Shown piece by piece: positions 7,986 to 16,220 of a DNA stretch of 55,209 nucleotides. The position numbers were made by a program, and so were the translations under genes. The notes under the pieces were generated by a model. It saw nothing but the letters and a program-made list of their open reading frames with translations, was not told where the DNA came from and ran no database searches. The DNA is from Clostridia bacterium (GTDB lineage: Bacteria > Bacillota > Clostridia > Christensenellales > Aristaeellaceae). How positions within the stretch are numbered: position 1 is the stretch's first letter; every line of letters begins with the position of its first letter. The stretch lies in NCBI GenBank assembly GCA_017523615.1, contig JAFWWK010000113.1, positions 1-55,209 of the forward strand, written 5' to 3'.

Positions 7986-8639
7986 TCACTTTTTCGCTTT
8001 CTTGATCCCCTTATACCCGAATTTATCAAACTCACCGCAATAACCGCAAACGCCCATCCGCGGGGAATTGACGACGGGCAGCAAATACCCGTCGTCCCCG
8101 ACTTTTTTGGCGCAGGCGCCGCAGTACATCACTCCGGGCCATTCCGCGGCGTCGATCCATGCCGCCTGTTTCCCACAGCGTTCACACTTGAACTGATACG
8201 GATGATTCCGGGCCAGTACCCTGACCGCGATTTTCTGTTTTTCGCGGTATATGTTCCCCACAAAGGTGACGGTCAGTGTGGTGGTCGATCCAAAGTCGTA
8301 TTCATATTCGATCACCGTCCCCAGCGGGAAGGAGCCGATTCTGCAGTTCATGCGGTATTCCTCATTGTAGCTGCGCTGCGGCCTGAAGGCGCTCGCATGC
8401 CCGCAGCATTCAAGCCATACTTCCCGCAGGAATTTGTCCAGCACAGAAAGCGTCGAACTCAGAGGGATGTCGACAAACAGCCAGTATTCGCCGTTTTCAT
8501 CCTCGATCTTTATCAGGCAGCATTCCTGCCGGTCATCCGCCTCGCAGTGCTGCGCCAGCAGATGCCGCCCCATATACGCCTTTGATGTTTCGAATCCGCA
8601 AAGATAGCAAGGCCCCTTTTGCTGTTTTGCTGCCTCCAT
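7986..8639 (-). CDS. pRiA4b ORF-3/IS1096 TnpR-like protein with N- and C-terminal zinc fingers
   Basis: The centre of the 217-residue protein (about 50-140: WLFVDIPLSSTLSVLDKFLREVW ... GTVIEYEYDFGSTTTLTV) matches the pRiA4b ORF-3-like domain, often labelled IS1096 TnpR though no recombinase activity is established. The N-terminus carries a C2H2-like finger (CYLC at 11-14, then HLLAQH), and the C-terminus two pairs CERC/CGAC plus CGYCG, suggesting zinc ribbons. It may bind nucleic acid or protein. AAGGAGG precedes the start by about 6 bases. The name does not imply a transposon here: no inverted repeats or transposase flank it. Confidence 0.65.
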   Translation of the reverse strand: MEAAKQQKGPCYLCGFETSKAYMGRHLLAQHCEADDRQECCLIKIEDENGEYWLFVDIPLSSTLSVLDKFLREVWLECCGHASAFRPQRSYNEEYRMNCRIGSFPLGTVIEYEYDFGSTTTLTVTFVGNIYREKQKIAVRVLARNHPYQFKCERCGKQAAWIDAAEWPGVMYCGACAKKVGDDGYLLPVVNSPRMGVCGYCGEFDKFGYKGIKKAKK

Positions 8640-8696
8640 ATCTGCCTCCTTATCGTGTTCCGGAAATGATAGCTTATTGAAAAAACACAGCAGGAA

Positions 8697-9683
8697 TCAC
8701 CGGTCCGGTTGTCCCCGTTTTTCCTCCCACTCCCTTTTCAGTATGGCATACTGCGCCGTGTTCTCATACACCGGCTTTCCGTCCGGACCGCTGATGAAGC
8801 TGACATGCTCAAGGAACATCCCTTCCTGCCGCATGCCCAGCCTTTCGCACAGGCGCCGGCTACGCGCGTTGGTATCCGCCGTAAACGCGTAAATGCGCCG
8901 GATCCCCTTTTCGCCGAAAAGCCAGTCAAAATAGGCGCTTACGGCCTCAATGGCATACCCCTTTCCGCCATACGCCGGGTCCAGCATCCAGCATGGGCTG
9001 AAGGTATCCGCAGCCTGATCCCCGGGAAACGCCCCTTCCGGACGCCCGAAGATCTCCCCGATGACCCTGCCGGTCTCTTTCATCACAATGGCAAGATAAT
9101 ATTCCTTATCAGACTGCCTCTTTTCCATCTCGGCCTTCGCTTCTTCAAGCGAATGCATCTTCATATCTGCAAAACAGTCCGTCGCCGGATCCTTGAGGTA
9201 TCCGTAAACGTCCTCCGCGTCATCAGGGAAAAACGGCCGCAGGATCAGGCGCTTCGTTTCGATCATCCGGGGCATGGCGGCATGCAGCGCCGCCTTCAGC
9301 CTTTCATACCGCCGTTTCTTTTCTTCCTTGGCAAAATGAACGCCGCGTTCCTGCTCCGGACAGTTATCATAGCCGAGGACCGTATCCCCGAACTGTTCGC
9401 TGGTCAGGTCGAACACGCAGCCGCCGACATCATTGAAGCAGTGGAAATTCCCGTCTCCCAGCGGCACGCCGTAAACCTTCCCGCCAAAAATATCCTGAAG
9501 CAGGAAAGCGGTAACGGAACACTGCCCCAGGGTCCTGTTTTCCTCTGTCCAATCCCCCCTCATCCTCGGCGCGCAGGTATCCGCACACCAAACGGCGGAG
9601 AGCAGATCATAATACCCGCGGGGTGTGATGCCGTATCGGTCCCGCACGTCGGCTGTCTGCCAGCCGTAAAATCTGTAAGTCAT
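8697..9683 (-). CDS. Fusion of a YunG-like domain with a RimJ/RimL-type acetyltransferase
   Basis: Residues 1 to about 135 resemble YunG-like proteins, with GQCSVTAFLLQDIFGG (53-68), NFHCFND (79-85) and VFDLTSEQF (90-98). These put Cys55, His81 and Asp92 in the order of a papain-like triad, which is my own reading. Residues 140 to 328 begin MIETKRLILRPFFPDDAEDV, a classic RimJ/RimL start, and contain MLDPAYGGKGYAIEAVSAYF (acetyl-CoA loop) and the NARSRRLCERLGM segment. There is no ribosome site before Met140, so one polypeptide is expected. GGAG stands 8 bases before the ATG at 9683. Function is unknown; modification of a protein or small molecule is likely. Confidence 0.75.
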   Translation of the reverse strand: MTYRFYGWQTADVRDRYGITPRGYYDLLSAVWCADTCAPRMRGDWTEENRTLGQCSVTAFLLQDIFGGKVYGVPLGDGNFHCFNDVGGCVFDLTSEQFGDTVLGYDNCPEQERGVHFAKEEKKRRYERLKAALHAAMPRMIETKRLILRPFFPDDAEDVYGYLKDPATDCFADMKMHSLEEAKAEMEKRQSDKEYYLAIVMKETGRVIGEIFGRPEGAFPGDQAADTFSPCWMLDPAYGGKGYAIEAVSAYFDWLFGEKGIRRIYAFTADTNARSRRLCERLGMRQEGMFLEHVSFISGPDGKPVYENTAQYAILKREWEEKRGQPDR

Positions 9684-9761
9684 ACAGGTCTCTCCTTAAA
9701 TACACATTTCCGCCTTGCGGATGGAAAGGAGGAGAATGGATAAAAAAGCCATTTCATCACT

Positions 9762-10910
9762 TCAATATTCCTCTGTCCCCTGGTCGTACTCCCCGTATTC
9801 GCAGCCGATATGGGTCGCTTCGATCTCGTCTACCGGGATAAGGCGGCCGTCCTTTTTTTCATACAGGCGCACTGTGCCCCAGCCGCTGCCGCCGTTCCAC
9901 AGGCGGTTATGGCGCTTGCTGCCGTCCGGCGCTTCATAGTTCACCAGAAGCATATCCTCCTTCCGGCAGAAGACTTCAGTCTCCATCACGGCGTGGATAT
10001 TCTCCTGGCACACCTGCCAGCGCACGATGTCCTCCTGCTCTTCAAAGGAAAACTGCGTCTTCACCATCAGATGGAGCTTGGAGAAATTAAAATCAAACTC
10101 CCTGCCTTCGTAATAGAATACGCCCAGCAATCGCCTCTCCAGCGGTACAAAGTAGATCTTCGGCCTGCCGCCGCCGATATCGAATGCGCTGTTTGCCAGC
10201 GGCCGCCCGGTTTTTCTGCTGACCAGGCAGTTTGACGACAGCCAGACCCAGGGGGAGGTAAAATCCCTGCCCCAGTTTTTGTCCGCGTAACCCCAGCTCT
10301 TTTCCGGGGTAACGATGTAGCGCCTTCCGTTATAAAGGACTTCTCCGCTGTAAGCGCTTTTCATACCCTCGGCGTGCCAGTACATGGCAAAGGCTTCGGC
10401 GTCCCTCAGCGGTTTGCTGGCCCCGTAGCCCACGTTGAAAGCGATCCGCTTGTCAACGGTCAGCTTCCATCGGATCGTGCCCGCGTCGCACATCCATTCC
10501 GGATGCGCCGCCGCATCCTCCGGCGTGACGGAAATGCTGCCCTCCAGCGACGTTTCTCCGGCAATGCAGTCCGCCGCCTCGATCCTGTACGGCGCGTCCC
10601 CGTGCATATTTACGTCCTTCCACGCAAAAAAACGGTGCAGCTGGCAATGGTCCTTTCCCCAGGCGCCCGCCTTGACCATCAGGTAAGACGGGCGTTTTCC
10701 CGCTTTCCGATTGGCAGGCAACTGTCCCAATACGGGCTCATCTTCCGCAAGCGCCGGATTGCAGCCAAAAAACTCAACAAAAAATGCCTTATCCTCACCG
10801 GTCTCGGCGTCCTGCGCCGTGAAGGAGTGCCACCACCAGTCATAGCCGCGATGCGCCAGCGGCCCGTGAAGCATAAAGGCGTCACGGGCAACGTCATGAT
10901 GATTGAACAT
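9762..10910 (-). CDS. Tocopherol-cyclase-like lipocalin-fold protein
   Basis: The 382-residue soluble protein has alternating beta-strand sequence throughout and a central WGYADKNWGRDFTSPWVWL stretch (about 222-240) that recalls the core of the tocopherol cyclase-like family; other marks are HRGYDWWWHSFT near the N-terminus and SKLHLMVKTQFSFEEQED. Plant and cyanobacterial members cyclise tocopherol precursors, while the clostridial members have no known substrate and this organism is not expected to make tocopherol. It could bind or modify a hydrophobic ligand. It sits 33 bp after the YciI gene. Moderate confidence in the family, none in the reaction. Confidence 0.6.
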   Translation of the reverse strand: MFNHHDVARDAFMLHGPLAHRGYDWWWHSFTAQDAETGEDKAFFVEFFGCNPALAEDEPVLGQLPANRKAGKRPSYLMVKAGAWGKDHCQLHRFFAWKDVNMHGDAPYRIEAADCIAGETSLEGSISVTPEDAAAHPEWMCDAGTIRWKLTVDKRIAFNVGYGASKPLRDAEAFAMYWHAEGMKSAYSGEVLYNGRRYIVTPEKSWGYADKNWGRDFTSPWVWLSSNCLVSRKTGRPLANSAFDIGGGRPKIYFVPLERRLLGVFYYEGREFDFNFSKLHLMVKTQFSFEEQEDIVRWQVCQENIHAVMETEVFCRKEDMLLVNYEAPDGSKRHNRLWNGGSGWGTVRLYEKKDGRLIPVDEIEATHIGCEYGEYDQGTEEY

Positions 10911-10943
10911 AGAACGATATCTCCGGTTTTTATTTTTTTCTGC

Positions 10944-11234
10944 TCATCGCCCGTTGGCGATGACCACGTTCATGGGTTCGACTTCAACGGTTTCCCAGAC
11001 GTGCTCCAGGATGTACGGTTCGTTTTTTAGGTAATCGTCCAGTTCTTCGCGGGACGGGAAATCCATGATCAGCACGGAACCCTTCATCTTTCCCTCCCCG
11101 TCCAGCAGGCCGCCCGCGCAGATGATGCGGCTATTCAGTCTCTTCATGCCTTCCAGGTGGCGCGGCCTCACCTGAAGCCGCTTTTCCAGCATACCTTCGC
11201 CGTCATAAGCCCTGATGATGAACTGCATTTCCAT
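10944..11234 (-). CDS. YciI-like protein
   Basis: This 96-residue protein has the ferredoxin-like YciI layout: a first strand FIIRAYDG, RPRHLEGM with the conserved His, GALL-type CAGGLLDGEG, and VLIMDFPSREELDDYLKNEPYI with the conserved Asp and the family's signature DPY-like turn. YciI members have been proposed as small catalytic or binding proteins; no reaction is established for this group. An ATG at 11228 has a better-spaced GGAG site (8 bases) than the first ATG at 11234 (2-3 bases). It lies 33 bp after the fucosidase gene and 33 bp before the tocopherol-cyclase-like gene, which suggests co-transcription. Confidence 0.8.
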   Translation of the reverse strand: MEMQFIIRAYDGEGMLEKRLQVRPRHLEGMKRLNSRIICAGGLLDGEGKMKGSVLIMDFPSREELDDYLKNEPYILEHVWETVEVEPMNVVIANGR

Positions 11235-11267
11235 ATCTCCTTTCGCGATGGGACCGAAAAACCGTTT

Positions 11268-12671
11268 TCAGTCATAGAACGCCAGCCGCTCCAGCGCCGG
11301 CGATTCCCTGGAATCGGTGATCCGCAGGGTGATCATATCCGTGCGGCAGCCCTCAAGAGGGACGATCTTTTTGCTGCCCACCGTGGTGCCCCGGTACAGC
11401 AGCCGTGACGATCCTCCGGAGCCGGCCCACAGCTCGAACCGCTCGATCCTTTGGCTCAGGAGCAGATGCTCCCGGATGACGGCGTACCGCACAGCGCGGG
11501 GCTGTTTCCACTGCGCGCTGATATCGATCGGCCCACTGTTCCCCAACGGAAAATAAAACCGGTCGTCATCCGTCGCCAGACAGTCTGCCTTATGCCCTTT
11601 TTCCCCTTCCGGCGCGGTGATCCCCGCCGCTTCCGGCAACAGGTCATGCTGAAAACACCGCCACAGATGACCTCCTATTTCCCGCAGCCGCGCCATATCG
11701 TTTTCATGGAACAAGCCCCTCTTGTCCGGCGGGATATTCAAAAGAAACGTGGCGTTCCCGCCCACACTGTTCATATAGATATCGATCAGCTTATCAAGCG
11801 GCTTCACCAGGCTGTTCTCCGATTCGTGCCAGAACCAGCCGGGGCGGATGGATGTGTTGACCTCCGCGGGATACCATATCAGGTCCGTTTCGTCTTTCAG
11901 GATCTCCCGGCTGCCCAGGTCCATATCCTGCGCGTGGATCGGCCGAAGACGAAACTGCCCGTCGTCAGAACGCTGGCTGAAGGATGCGATCTTCTCCGTA
12001 TCCATCGTCCTGCGGGGGACGACGCTCCATTCCGAGGGCCGGGTCGCGCCGGCTTCGTTCCCGCACCAGCGGATATCCGGACCGCAGACATGGATGCAGG
12101 CTCCCGGCTGCAGGGAGCGGACCGTCCGGTAATACCTGTCCCAGTCATAGAACTGTTTTTTCCCGTTCGGGCCTTCCCCGCAGGCACCGTCGAACCACAC
12201 GCTGAAGATATCCCCATACCCGGTCAGGAGCTCCGTCAGCTGATCCGTAAAATAATCGTCATAGGGCTTTCCGGATCCATAAAGCGGGTGGTTCCGATCC
12301 CATGGGGACAGGTAAACGCCAAAGCGGATCCCGCCGCGGCGGCAGGCGTCCGCCGCCGCCCGCACCACGTCCGCAACGCAGGGGCTGTTCCGAACGGAAT
12401 GCTCCGTATACCTGCTCGGCCACAGGCAGAAACCGTCGTGATGCTTACAGGTCAGGATCATTCCCTTCATCCCGGCCGATTTGATCCCTTCCACCCACTG
12501 ATCAGGATCAAGATGAGTGGGACGGAAAACCGCGGGGGCCTCCGTCCCGTCCCCCCATTCCCTGTCGGTAAAAGTATTCACGCCAAAGTGCACGAAGGCA
12601 TAGAACTCCATCCTCTGCAGGGCCAGCTGCCTTGCGGAAGGAACGATCTTCACCAGATCATGATCTTTCAT
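11268..12671 (-). CDS. Alpha-L-fucosidase (GH29)
   Basis: GH29 retaining enzymes release alpha-L-fucose from glycans. The 467-residue protein begins with the family core: FYAFVHFGVNTFTDREWGDG (23-42), CKHHDGFCLWPS (75-86) and the nucleophile strand FSVWFDGACGEGPNG with Asp161. A beta-sandwich region with a discoidin-like ending (VRYAVIREHLLLSQRIERFEL) follows after about residue 380. There is no signal peptide, so it probably works inside on imported fucosyl oligosaccharides, consistent with a gut habitat. It starts 9 bp after the acyltransferase stop codon. Confidence 0.9.
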   Translation of the reverse strand: MKDHDLVKIVPSARQLALQRMEFYAFVHFGVNTFTDREWGDGTEAPAVFRPTHLDPDQWVEGIKSAGMKGMILTCKHHDGFCLWPSRYTEHSVRNSPCVADVVRAAADACRRGGIRFGVYLSPWDRNHPLYGSGKPYDDYFTDQLTELLTGYGDIFSVWFDGACGEGPNGKKQFYDWDRYYRTVRSLQPGACIHVCGPDIRWCGNEAGATRPSEWSVVPRRTMDTEKIASFSQRSDDGQFRLRPIHAQDMDLGSREILKDETDLIWYPAEVNTSIRPGWFWHESENSLVKPLDKLIDIYMNSVGGNATFLLNIPPDKRGLFHENDMARLREIGGHLWRCFQHDLLPEAAGITAPEGEKGHKADCLATDDDRFYFPLGNSGPIDISAQWKQPRAVRYAVIREHLLLSQRIERFELWAGSGGSSRLLYRGTTVGSKKIVPLEGCRTDMITLRITDSRESPALERLAFYD

Positions 12672-12680
12672 AATTATTCC

Positions 12681-13772
12681 TTATGGCTTGTTCCTGCCCG
12701 AGATGATATCCCTGCTGAATATCCCCACAAGCTCCGGGATATAGTATTCGATCAGCCTGCACAGCCACAGGCTGACAAACAGGGACAACACCGTCGCCAG
12801 CAGCCGCACCAGGATATCCGGTCCGCCGCCGAACAGATTTTTGACAAAGGGAAGAAAGATGTTCTGCAGCAGGGGCTTATGCAGAAGGAATACGCCCATG
12901 GTGTGCTGTCCCAGGTAGATCAGTGACTTCAGCTCCAGGTCGGGAATCCATTCGTCCGCCAGGCGTTTGGCAAGCATGGACAGAAGGCCCACCGCGAACC
13001 CGCCCAGCAGCGTATAGCCCAGGGCAAAAAGGGGTTGGCCGTAGGCGCCTTTGCACATCATCATGACGCCGAACCCATCCCCCTGCAGGACAGCCAGCAG
13101 GATATACAATCCCACGCACGCTCCAAAGCAGGCGAACAGTACCCAGCCCTTTTGTACGGAAATACCGATCATAGCGTGTTTCAAAGCGATGCCAAGCAGG
13201 ATGAATCCCGCAGCGACAAAAGCCACATTGAAGCACCAGGGATAGCCGATCTCAATTTCGGGGAAAAGCACTCCGGCGACAAGGCAGATCGCCATGGGGA
13301 TCAGGTAATCCCCCCGCCTGCTTTTCCGGCCCTTCCATGACATGAATTGAATGACACACTGCACCAGGATCCTTGCGACAAACAGGCATGAAAGATACCA
13401 CAGGGAGGTGACGGTGCCGGTTTTGCCCAGCGCGCTCCAGGAACCGTACAGGATCCATCCCAGGTTTTCAAAATTGAAGGAGCAGTAGATCAGCGCCCAC
13501 AGAAGGTACGGTATGGCGACGGTCAGCACGTTTTTGCGCAGAAAGAACCTCCAATCGTCCCATCCCTTCAGCGGCTTGAGGGATATCGACATCCCGGAGA
13601 GGAAGAAAAACAGCGGCATGTGAATGGAATACAGCACCTTGATCAGCACGGGCGGATTCCCCAGCAGCTCGTCATTGGTGGCGGTATGGCCCAGGATCAC
13701 CATAAAGATAGCGAAGCATTTTGCCACGTCGACGATCTCTATCCTTCTTTTTGCCCTTTTCTTTTCCGCCAT
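12681..13772 (-). CDS. Membrane acyltransferase, family 3 (OafA/YrhL-like)
   Basis: The 363-residue protein has about ten hydrophobic helices and the family start RIEIVDVAKCFAIFMVILGHTA, where the His is the proposed catalytic residue, followed by SIHMPLFFFLSGMSI. Such proteins move acyl groups, often acetyl, onto surface sugars or other envelope acceptors. The start at 13772 is set by GGAGGAG 8 bases upstream; an ATG at 13814 adds 14 polar residues. A good promoter lies at 13832-13860. It heads the run with fucosidase, YciI and the tocopherol-cyclase-like gene, but the acceptor cannot be inferred from them. Confidence 0.85.
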   Translation of the reverse strand: MAEKKRAKRRIEIVDVAKCFAIFMVILGHTATNDELLGNPPVLIKVLYSIHMPLFFFLSGMSISLKPLKGWDDWRFFLRKNVLTVAIPYLLWALIYCSFNFENLGWILYGSWSALGKTGTVTSLWYLSCLFVARILVQCVIQFMSWKGRKSRRGDYLIPMAICLVAGVLFPEIEIGYPWCFNVAFVAAGFILLGIALKHAMIGISVQKGWVLFACFGACVGLYILLAVLQGDGFGVMMMCKGAYGQPLFALGYTLLGGFAVGLLSMLAKRLADEWIPDLELKSLIYLGQHTMGVFLLHKPLLQNIFLPFVKNLFGGGPDILVRLLATVLSLFVSLWLCRLIEYYIPELVGIFSRDIISGRNKP

Positions 13773-13831
13773 GTATTTGTTCTCCTCCCGTTTTCCGCCC
13801 TGGTTTTTTGCCATGGCGGTACGCTGAAGCT

Positions 13832-13860
13832 ATCATAGCACAAAGCGCACTCGTCCACAA
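13832..13860 (-). promoter_or_regulatory. Promoter of the acyltransferase-fucosidase run
   Basis: On the minus strand TTGTGG (13860-13855) and TATGAT (13837-13832) are 17 bp apart, about 60 bp before the acyltransferase start. It lies directly after the terminator of the preceding operon, so this is a fresh transcription unit. Confidence 0.75.
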
Positions 13861-13879
13861 TATCGCGAAACGCCCGCAA

Positions 13880-13914
13880 ACAGAAAACACCCGCATCGGT
13901 ACAGGATGCGGGTG
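13880..13914 (-). terminator. Rho-independent terminator of the CotH-to-nucleotidyltransferase operon
   Basis: A perfect 10-bp stem (CACCCGCATC at 13888-13897, complement at 13905-13914) with a 7-nt loop is followed on the minus strand by TTTTCTGTTT. It lies about 40 bp after the nucleotidyltransferase stop codon and just before the next promoter. Confidence 0.85.
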
Positions 13915-13953
13915 CGGCCCGGATAGAAAAAACCTTTCAACAGAATTAAAGCC

Positions 13954-14868
13954 TCAGTCCCAGAGCCGCAAGGGATAGACACCCTCCCGGCGCATGCCGG
14001 CGATGGCATCCTGCACACCCTGAAGATCGCCGCGGTAGGTAACGCCATACCATTTTTCGTCCGTGGGGATCACCCTGACGCTGCCCTCGCCCCGGGCGAT
14101 CATCAGATGCGGCACATAGGGCAGGTAATATTCACACTTTTCGGGATTCTTCGGAAGGTTTTCCTTCAGCCAGGGCTCGAAATTTTCCTGGATGCGGTCC
14201 ATAAAGGAGGGATGGAAGCCCCACAGGTTCATGGATACCATGGTCCCCTTGGGCAGTGCGACGTACGTTTTCCCGCCATCCTCGGTGTACCTTCCGCCGC
14301 CTTCCCAGGCGGAGATGGCTGTACGCTCGTTGATGTCCCTGAGGAATCCATTCTCATCCACGTCGCAGACGCCCCTGGCCACGGTACCGAATTCCGTCAG
14401 GGTGTTTTGGACCTGATAGCCGATCATGCCCATCCTGTCCGGCGCCGCCTCCTCCAGGAGGAAGCGGTGGATGGCGTCAAAAGCCCCGCGGCCCAGGTAA
14501 TCATCGGCATTGATCACGGTGAAGGGGCCGTCGATCTCGTCCCTGGCGCACAGCGCCGCGTGGGCCGTGCCCCAGGGTTTGGTCCGCTCTTTTGGAAGCT
14601 CACAGTTCGCGGGAAAGAAACGGTCCATGGTCTGGTACGCGTAGCGGACCTCCATATGCCCTTCGATCCTCGCGCCGATGGCCTGATGAAAGGATTCCCG
14701 CATTTCGGGGCGGATCACGAAGACCACCCGGTCAAAGCCCGCCCGTTTGGCATCGTACAGGGAATAATCGATGATCAGCTGACCCTCTTCGTCCACCGGC
14801 GTTACCTGTTTGCCGCCGCCGAAACGGGTGGCCATACCCGCGGCCATGATCACAAGCGTCGTTCGCAT
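13954..14868 (-). CDS. Sugar-phosphate nucleotidyltransferase-like protein
   Basis: The 304-residue protein has the Rossmann-like nucleotidyltransferase beginning MAAGMATRFGGGKQVTPVDE, a Gly-rich NTP loop, then KPWGTAHAALCARDEI (base-recognition region) and VINADDYLG (metal-binding Asp pair). These match enzymes that form NDP-sugars from sugar-1-phosphate, but the nearest stand-alone clostridial proteins have no defined substrate. It is the last gene before the terminator at 13880-13914 and starts 18 bp after the YwlG-like gene, so its product may serve an envelope or storage path shared with that operon; this is inference. Confidence 0.8.
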   Translation of the reverse strand: MRTTLVIMAAGMATRFGGGKQVTPVDEEGQLIIDYSLYDAKRAGFDRVVFVIRPEMRESFHQAIGARIEGHMEVRYAYQTMDRFFPANCELPKERTKPWGTAHAALCARDEIDGPFTVINADDYLGRGAFDAIHRFLLEEAAPDRMGMIGYQVQNTLTEFGTVARGVCDVDENGFLRDINERTAISAWEGGGRYTEDGGKTYVALPKGTMVSMNLWGFHPSFMDRIQENFEPWLKENLPKNPEKCEYYLPYVPHLMIARGEGSVRVIPTDEKWYGVTYRGDLQGVQDAIAGMRREGVYPLRLWD

Positions 14869-14886
14869 ATTTTTCCCCTCCTGATA

Positions 14887-15444
14887 TTACACATTGTCGC
14901 CGTACACCGTACGGCTGCCTCCCACATAGGGCAGGCGGCACCATGCCATCACAAGATGCGCTTCGCCGATCTTCCGTACCCTTTCGCATCTGAGTGGCAC
15001 GGCCACCGGCCTCAAGTGCATCCCGATCAGCGTATCCCCGATATCCATCCCCGCATCGCAGGCGTCGGACACCACCAGCACCGGGTCCTCCAGCTGCTTC
15101 CACGCCGCAGCGGGAACGCTTCCCCCGGCCTTGGGCTGGGGCACGGCATTCACCCGGATAGCCCGGTCCTCTTTTGCGGCGCTCCTGTCCATGACCAGGC
15201 ACCGGTTAAGGTGCTCGCAGCATTGGAACACGGGGACAAGGCCTGTCTCGCTGCAGACGGTAATGATCTCATCCGCGATCACCGCTCCGAGTTCCGGTAC
15301 GGAATTTTTGCCGATAGTCCCCCCCGCCACCTCGGAGGTGGAGCAGCCGATGACCACCCGGGCGCCGGGCTGCAGGTTTCCTTTTTCCTTCAGGTACAAA
15401 AGGGCCTCCCGCAGTTCACTGCGGATGCTTTCCTCGGTGTTCAT
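14887..15444 (-). CDS. ywlG: UPF0340 (TIGR01440) family protein, YwlG-like
   Basis: The 185-residue protein matches the YwlG family closely: ALLYLKEKGNLQPGARVVIGCSTSEVAG at the N-terminus, VFQCCEHLNRCLVMDR in the middle with the conserved CCEHLNR box, and SDACDAGMDIGDTLIGMHLRPVAVP later. The family is widespread in Firmicutes and often sits near upp, glyA and other housekeeping genes; its role is not established. It lies 50 bp after the TrmH-like gene and 18 bp before the nucleotidyltransferase in the same operon. Confidence 0.9.
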   Translation of the reverse strand: MNTEESIRSELREALLYLKEKGNLQPGARVVIGCSTSEVAGGTIGKNSVPELGAVIADEIITVCSETGLVPVFQCCEHLNRCLVMDRSAAKEDRAIRVNAVPQPKAGGSVPAAAWKQLEDPVLVVSDACDAGMDIGDTLIGMHLRPVAVPLRCERVRKIGEAHLVMAWCRLPYVGGSRTVYGDNV

Positions 15445-15494
15445 TTTTTTATATCACTCCTTTGCTGACTCTTGAGCCATGCCTGCGCCGTCCC

Positions 15495-16220
15495 TCAGCC
15501 CTGTCCCCCATTGCTGAAGGCGTACATACCCACGGCCGCCGCGATGCTCAGGTTGAACGAATCCACATCCGCGGTCTGGGGGATCCGCACCGCCGTCCCA
15601 AGCGCCGCGAATTCCGGGGGCAGGCCGGCCCCTTCGTTGCCGAAAACCAGGCCGAAACGCTTTCCGGCCTCACTGACCCCCTCGTTCAGGGGGCGCGAGG
15701 TATCCAGCATAAACAGAAACAGGGGACGGGCGTCATTTTCCTTCAGGTATGCCTGCATATCGGCGTATTCCCTGACCCTCAGGGAGTAGGCCGCCCCCAT
15801 GGAAGCGCGGACCACGTGGGGATCCCATGGGTCCGCCGCGGGACGGATCACCGCGATATCCCGGTAACCCATGCCCAAAGCGGTCCGGAGGATGGTGCCC
15901 AGGTTCCCGTTGTCCGAGATGTGGTGGAGCACGATATGCCTGTCCCCGGAAAGCGGCGTATCCCATTTGCGGGTCACCGCCGCGGCGAAGCAGTTGTCCT
16001 TGTGGGAAATGGCGCGCAGCACCCTGTCCGCGTATTCCACGCGCACGCCCTTTTCTGCGCACATGGCGGTCAGCTTATCCGCGCCTTCCCCCTCCGCCTT
16101 TTCGGAAAGCAGCACCCGAACAACACATTCCGGCCGCTTTGTGAGGGCCTCCATCGCCGGAAAAATGCCCGGCGCGTAGGTATAATCCAGGTCCCTGCGG
16201 TATTTTTCAAGGCTCGGCAT
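15495..16220 (-). CDS. TrmH/SpoU-family RNA 2'-O-methyltransferase
   Basis: The knotted SPOUT domain motifs are all visible: DNGNLGTILRTALGMG (motif 1), LVFGNEGAGLP (motif 2) and VDSFNLSIAAAVGMY (motif 3). Members methylate ribose in tRNA or rRNA using SAM, with an N-terminal RNA-binding domain, here about 90 residues. The target nucleotide is not predictable. The preferred start is the ATG at 16220 (GGGGGTG 6 bases ahead); the ATG at 16238 adds six residues with only a weak site. Either way the start overlaps the 3' end of the helicase gene, so translation is coupled. Confidence 0.88.
   Translation of the reverse strand: MPSLEKYRRDLDYTYAPGIFPAMEALTKRPECVVRVLLSEKAEGEGADKLTAMCAEKGVRVEYADRVLRAISHKDNCFAAAVTRKWDTPLSGDRHIVLHHISDNGNLGTILRTALGMGYRDIAVIRPAADPWDPHVVRASMGAAYSLRVREYADMQAYLKENDARPLFLFMLDTSRPLNEGVSEAGKRFGLVFGNEGAGLPPEFAALGTAVRIPQTADVDSFNLSIAAAVGMYAFSNGGQG

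Noticed and set aside
7986..8639. A mobile element, suggested by the label IS1096 TnpR
   Set aside because: No transposase, terminal inverted repeats or target duplications were found around the gene.
11451..12926. A 491-codon plus-strand frame opposite the GH29 gene
   Set aside because: It spans the end of one real gene and the start of another on the other strand and has no recognisable domain.
14107..15468. A 453-codon plus-strand frame opposite the nucleotidyltransferase and ywlG
   Set aside because: It covers two recognised genes and their intergenic gap on the other strand, with low-complexity content.
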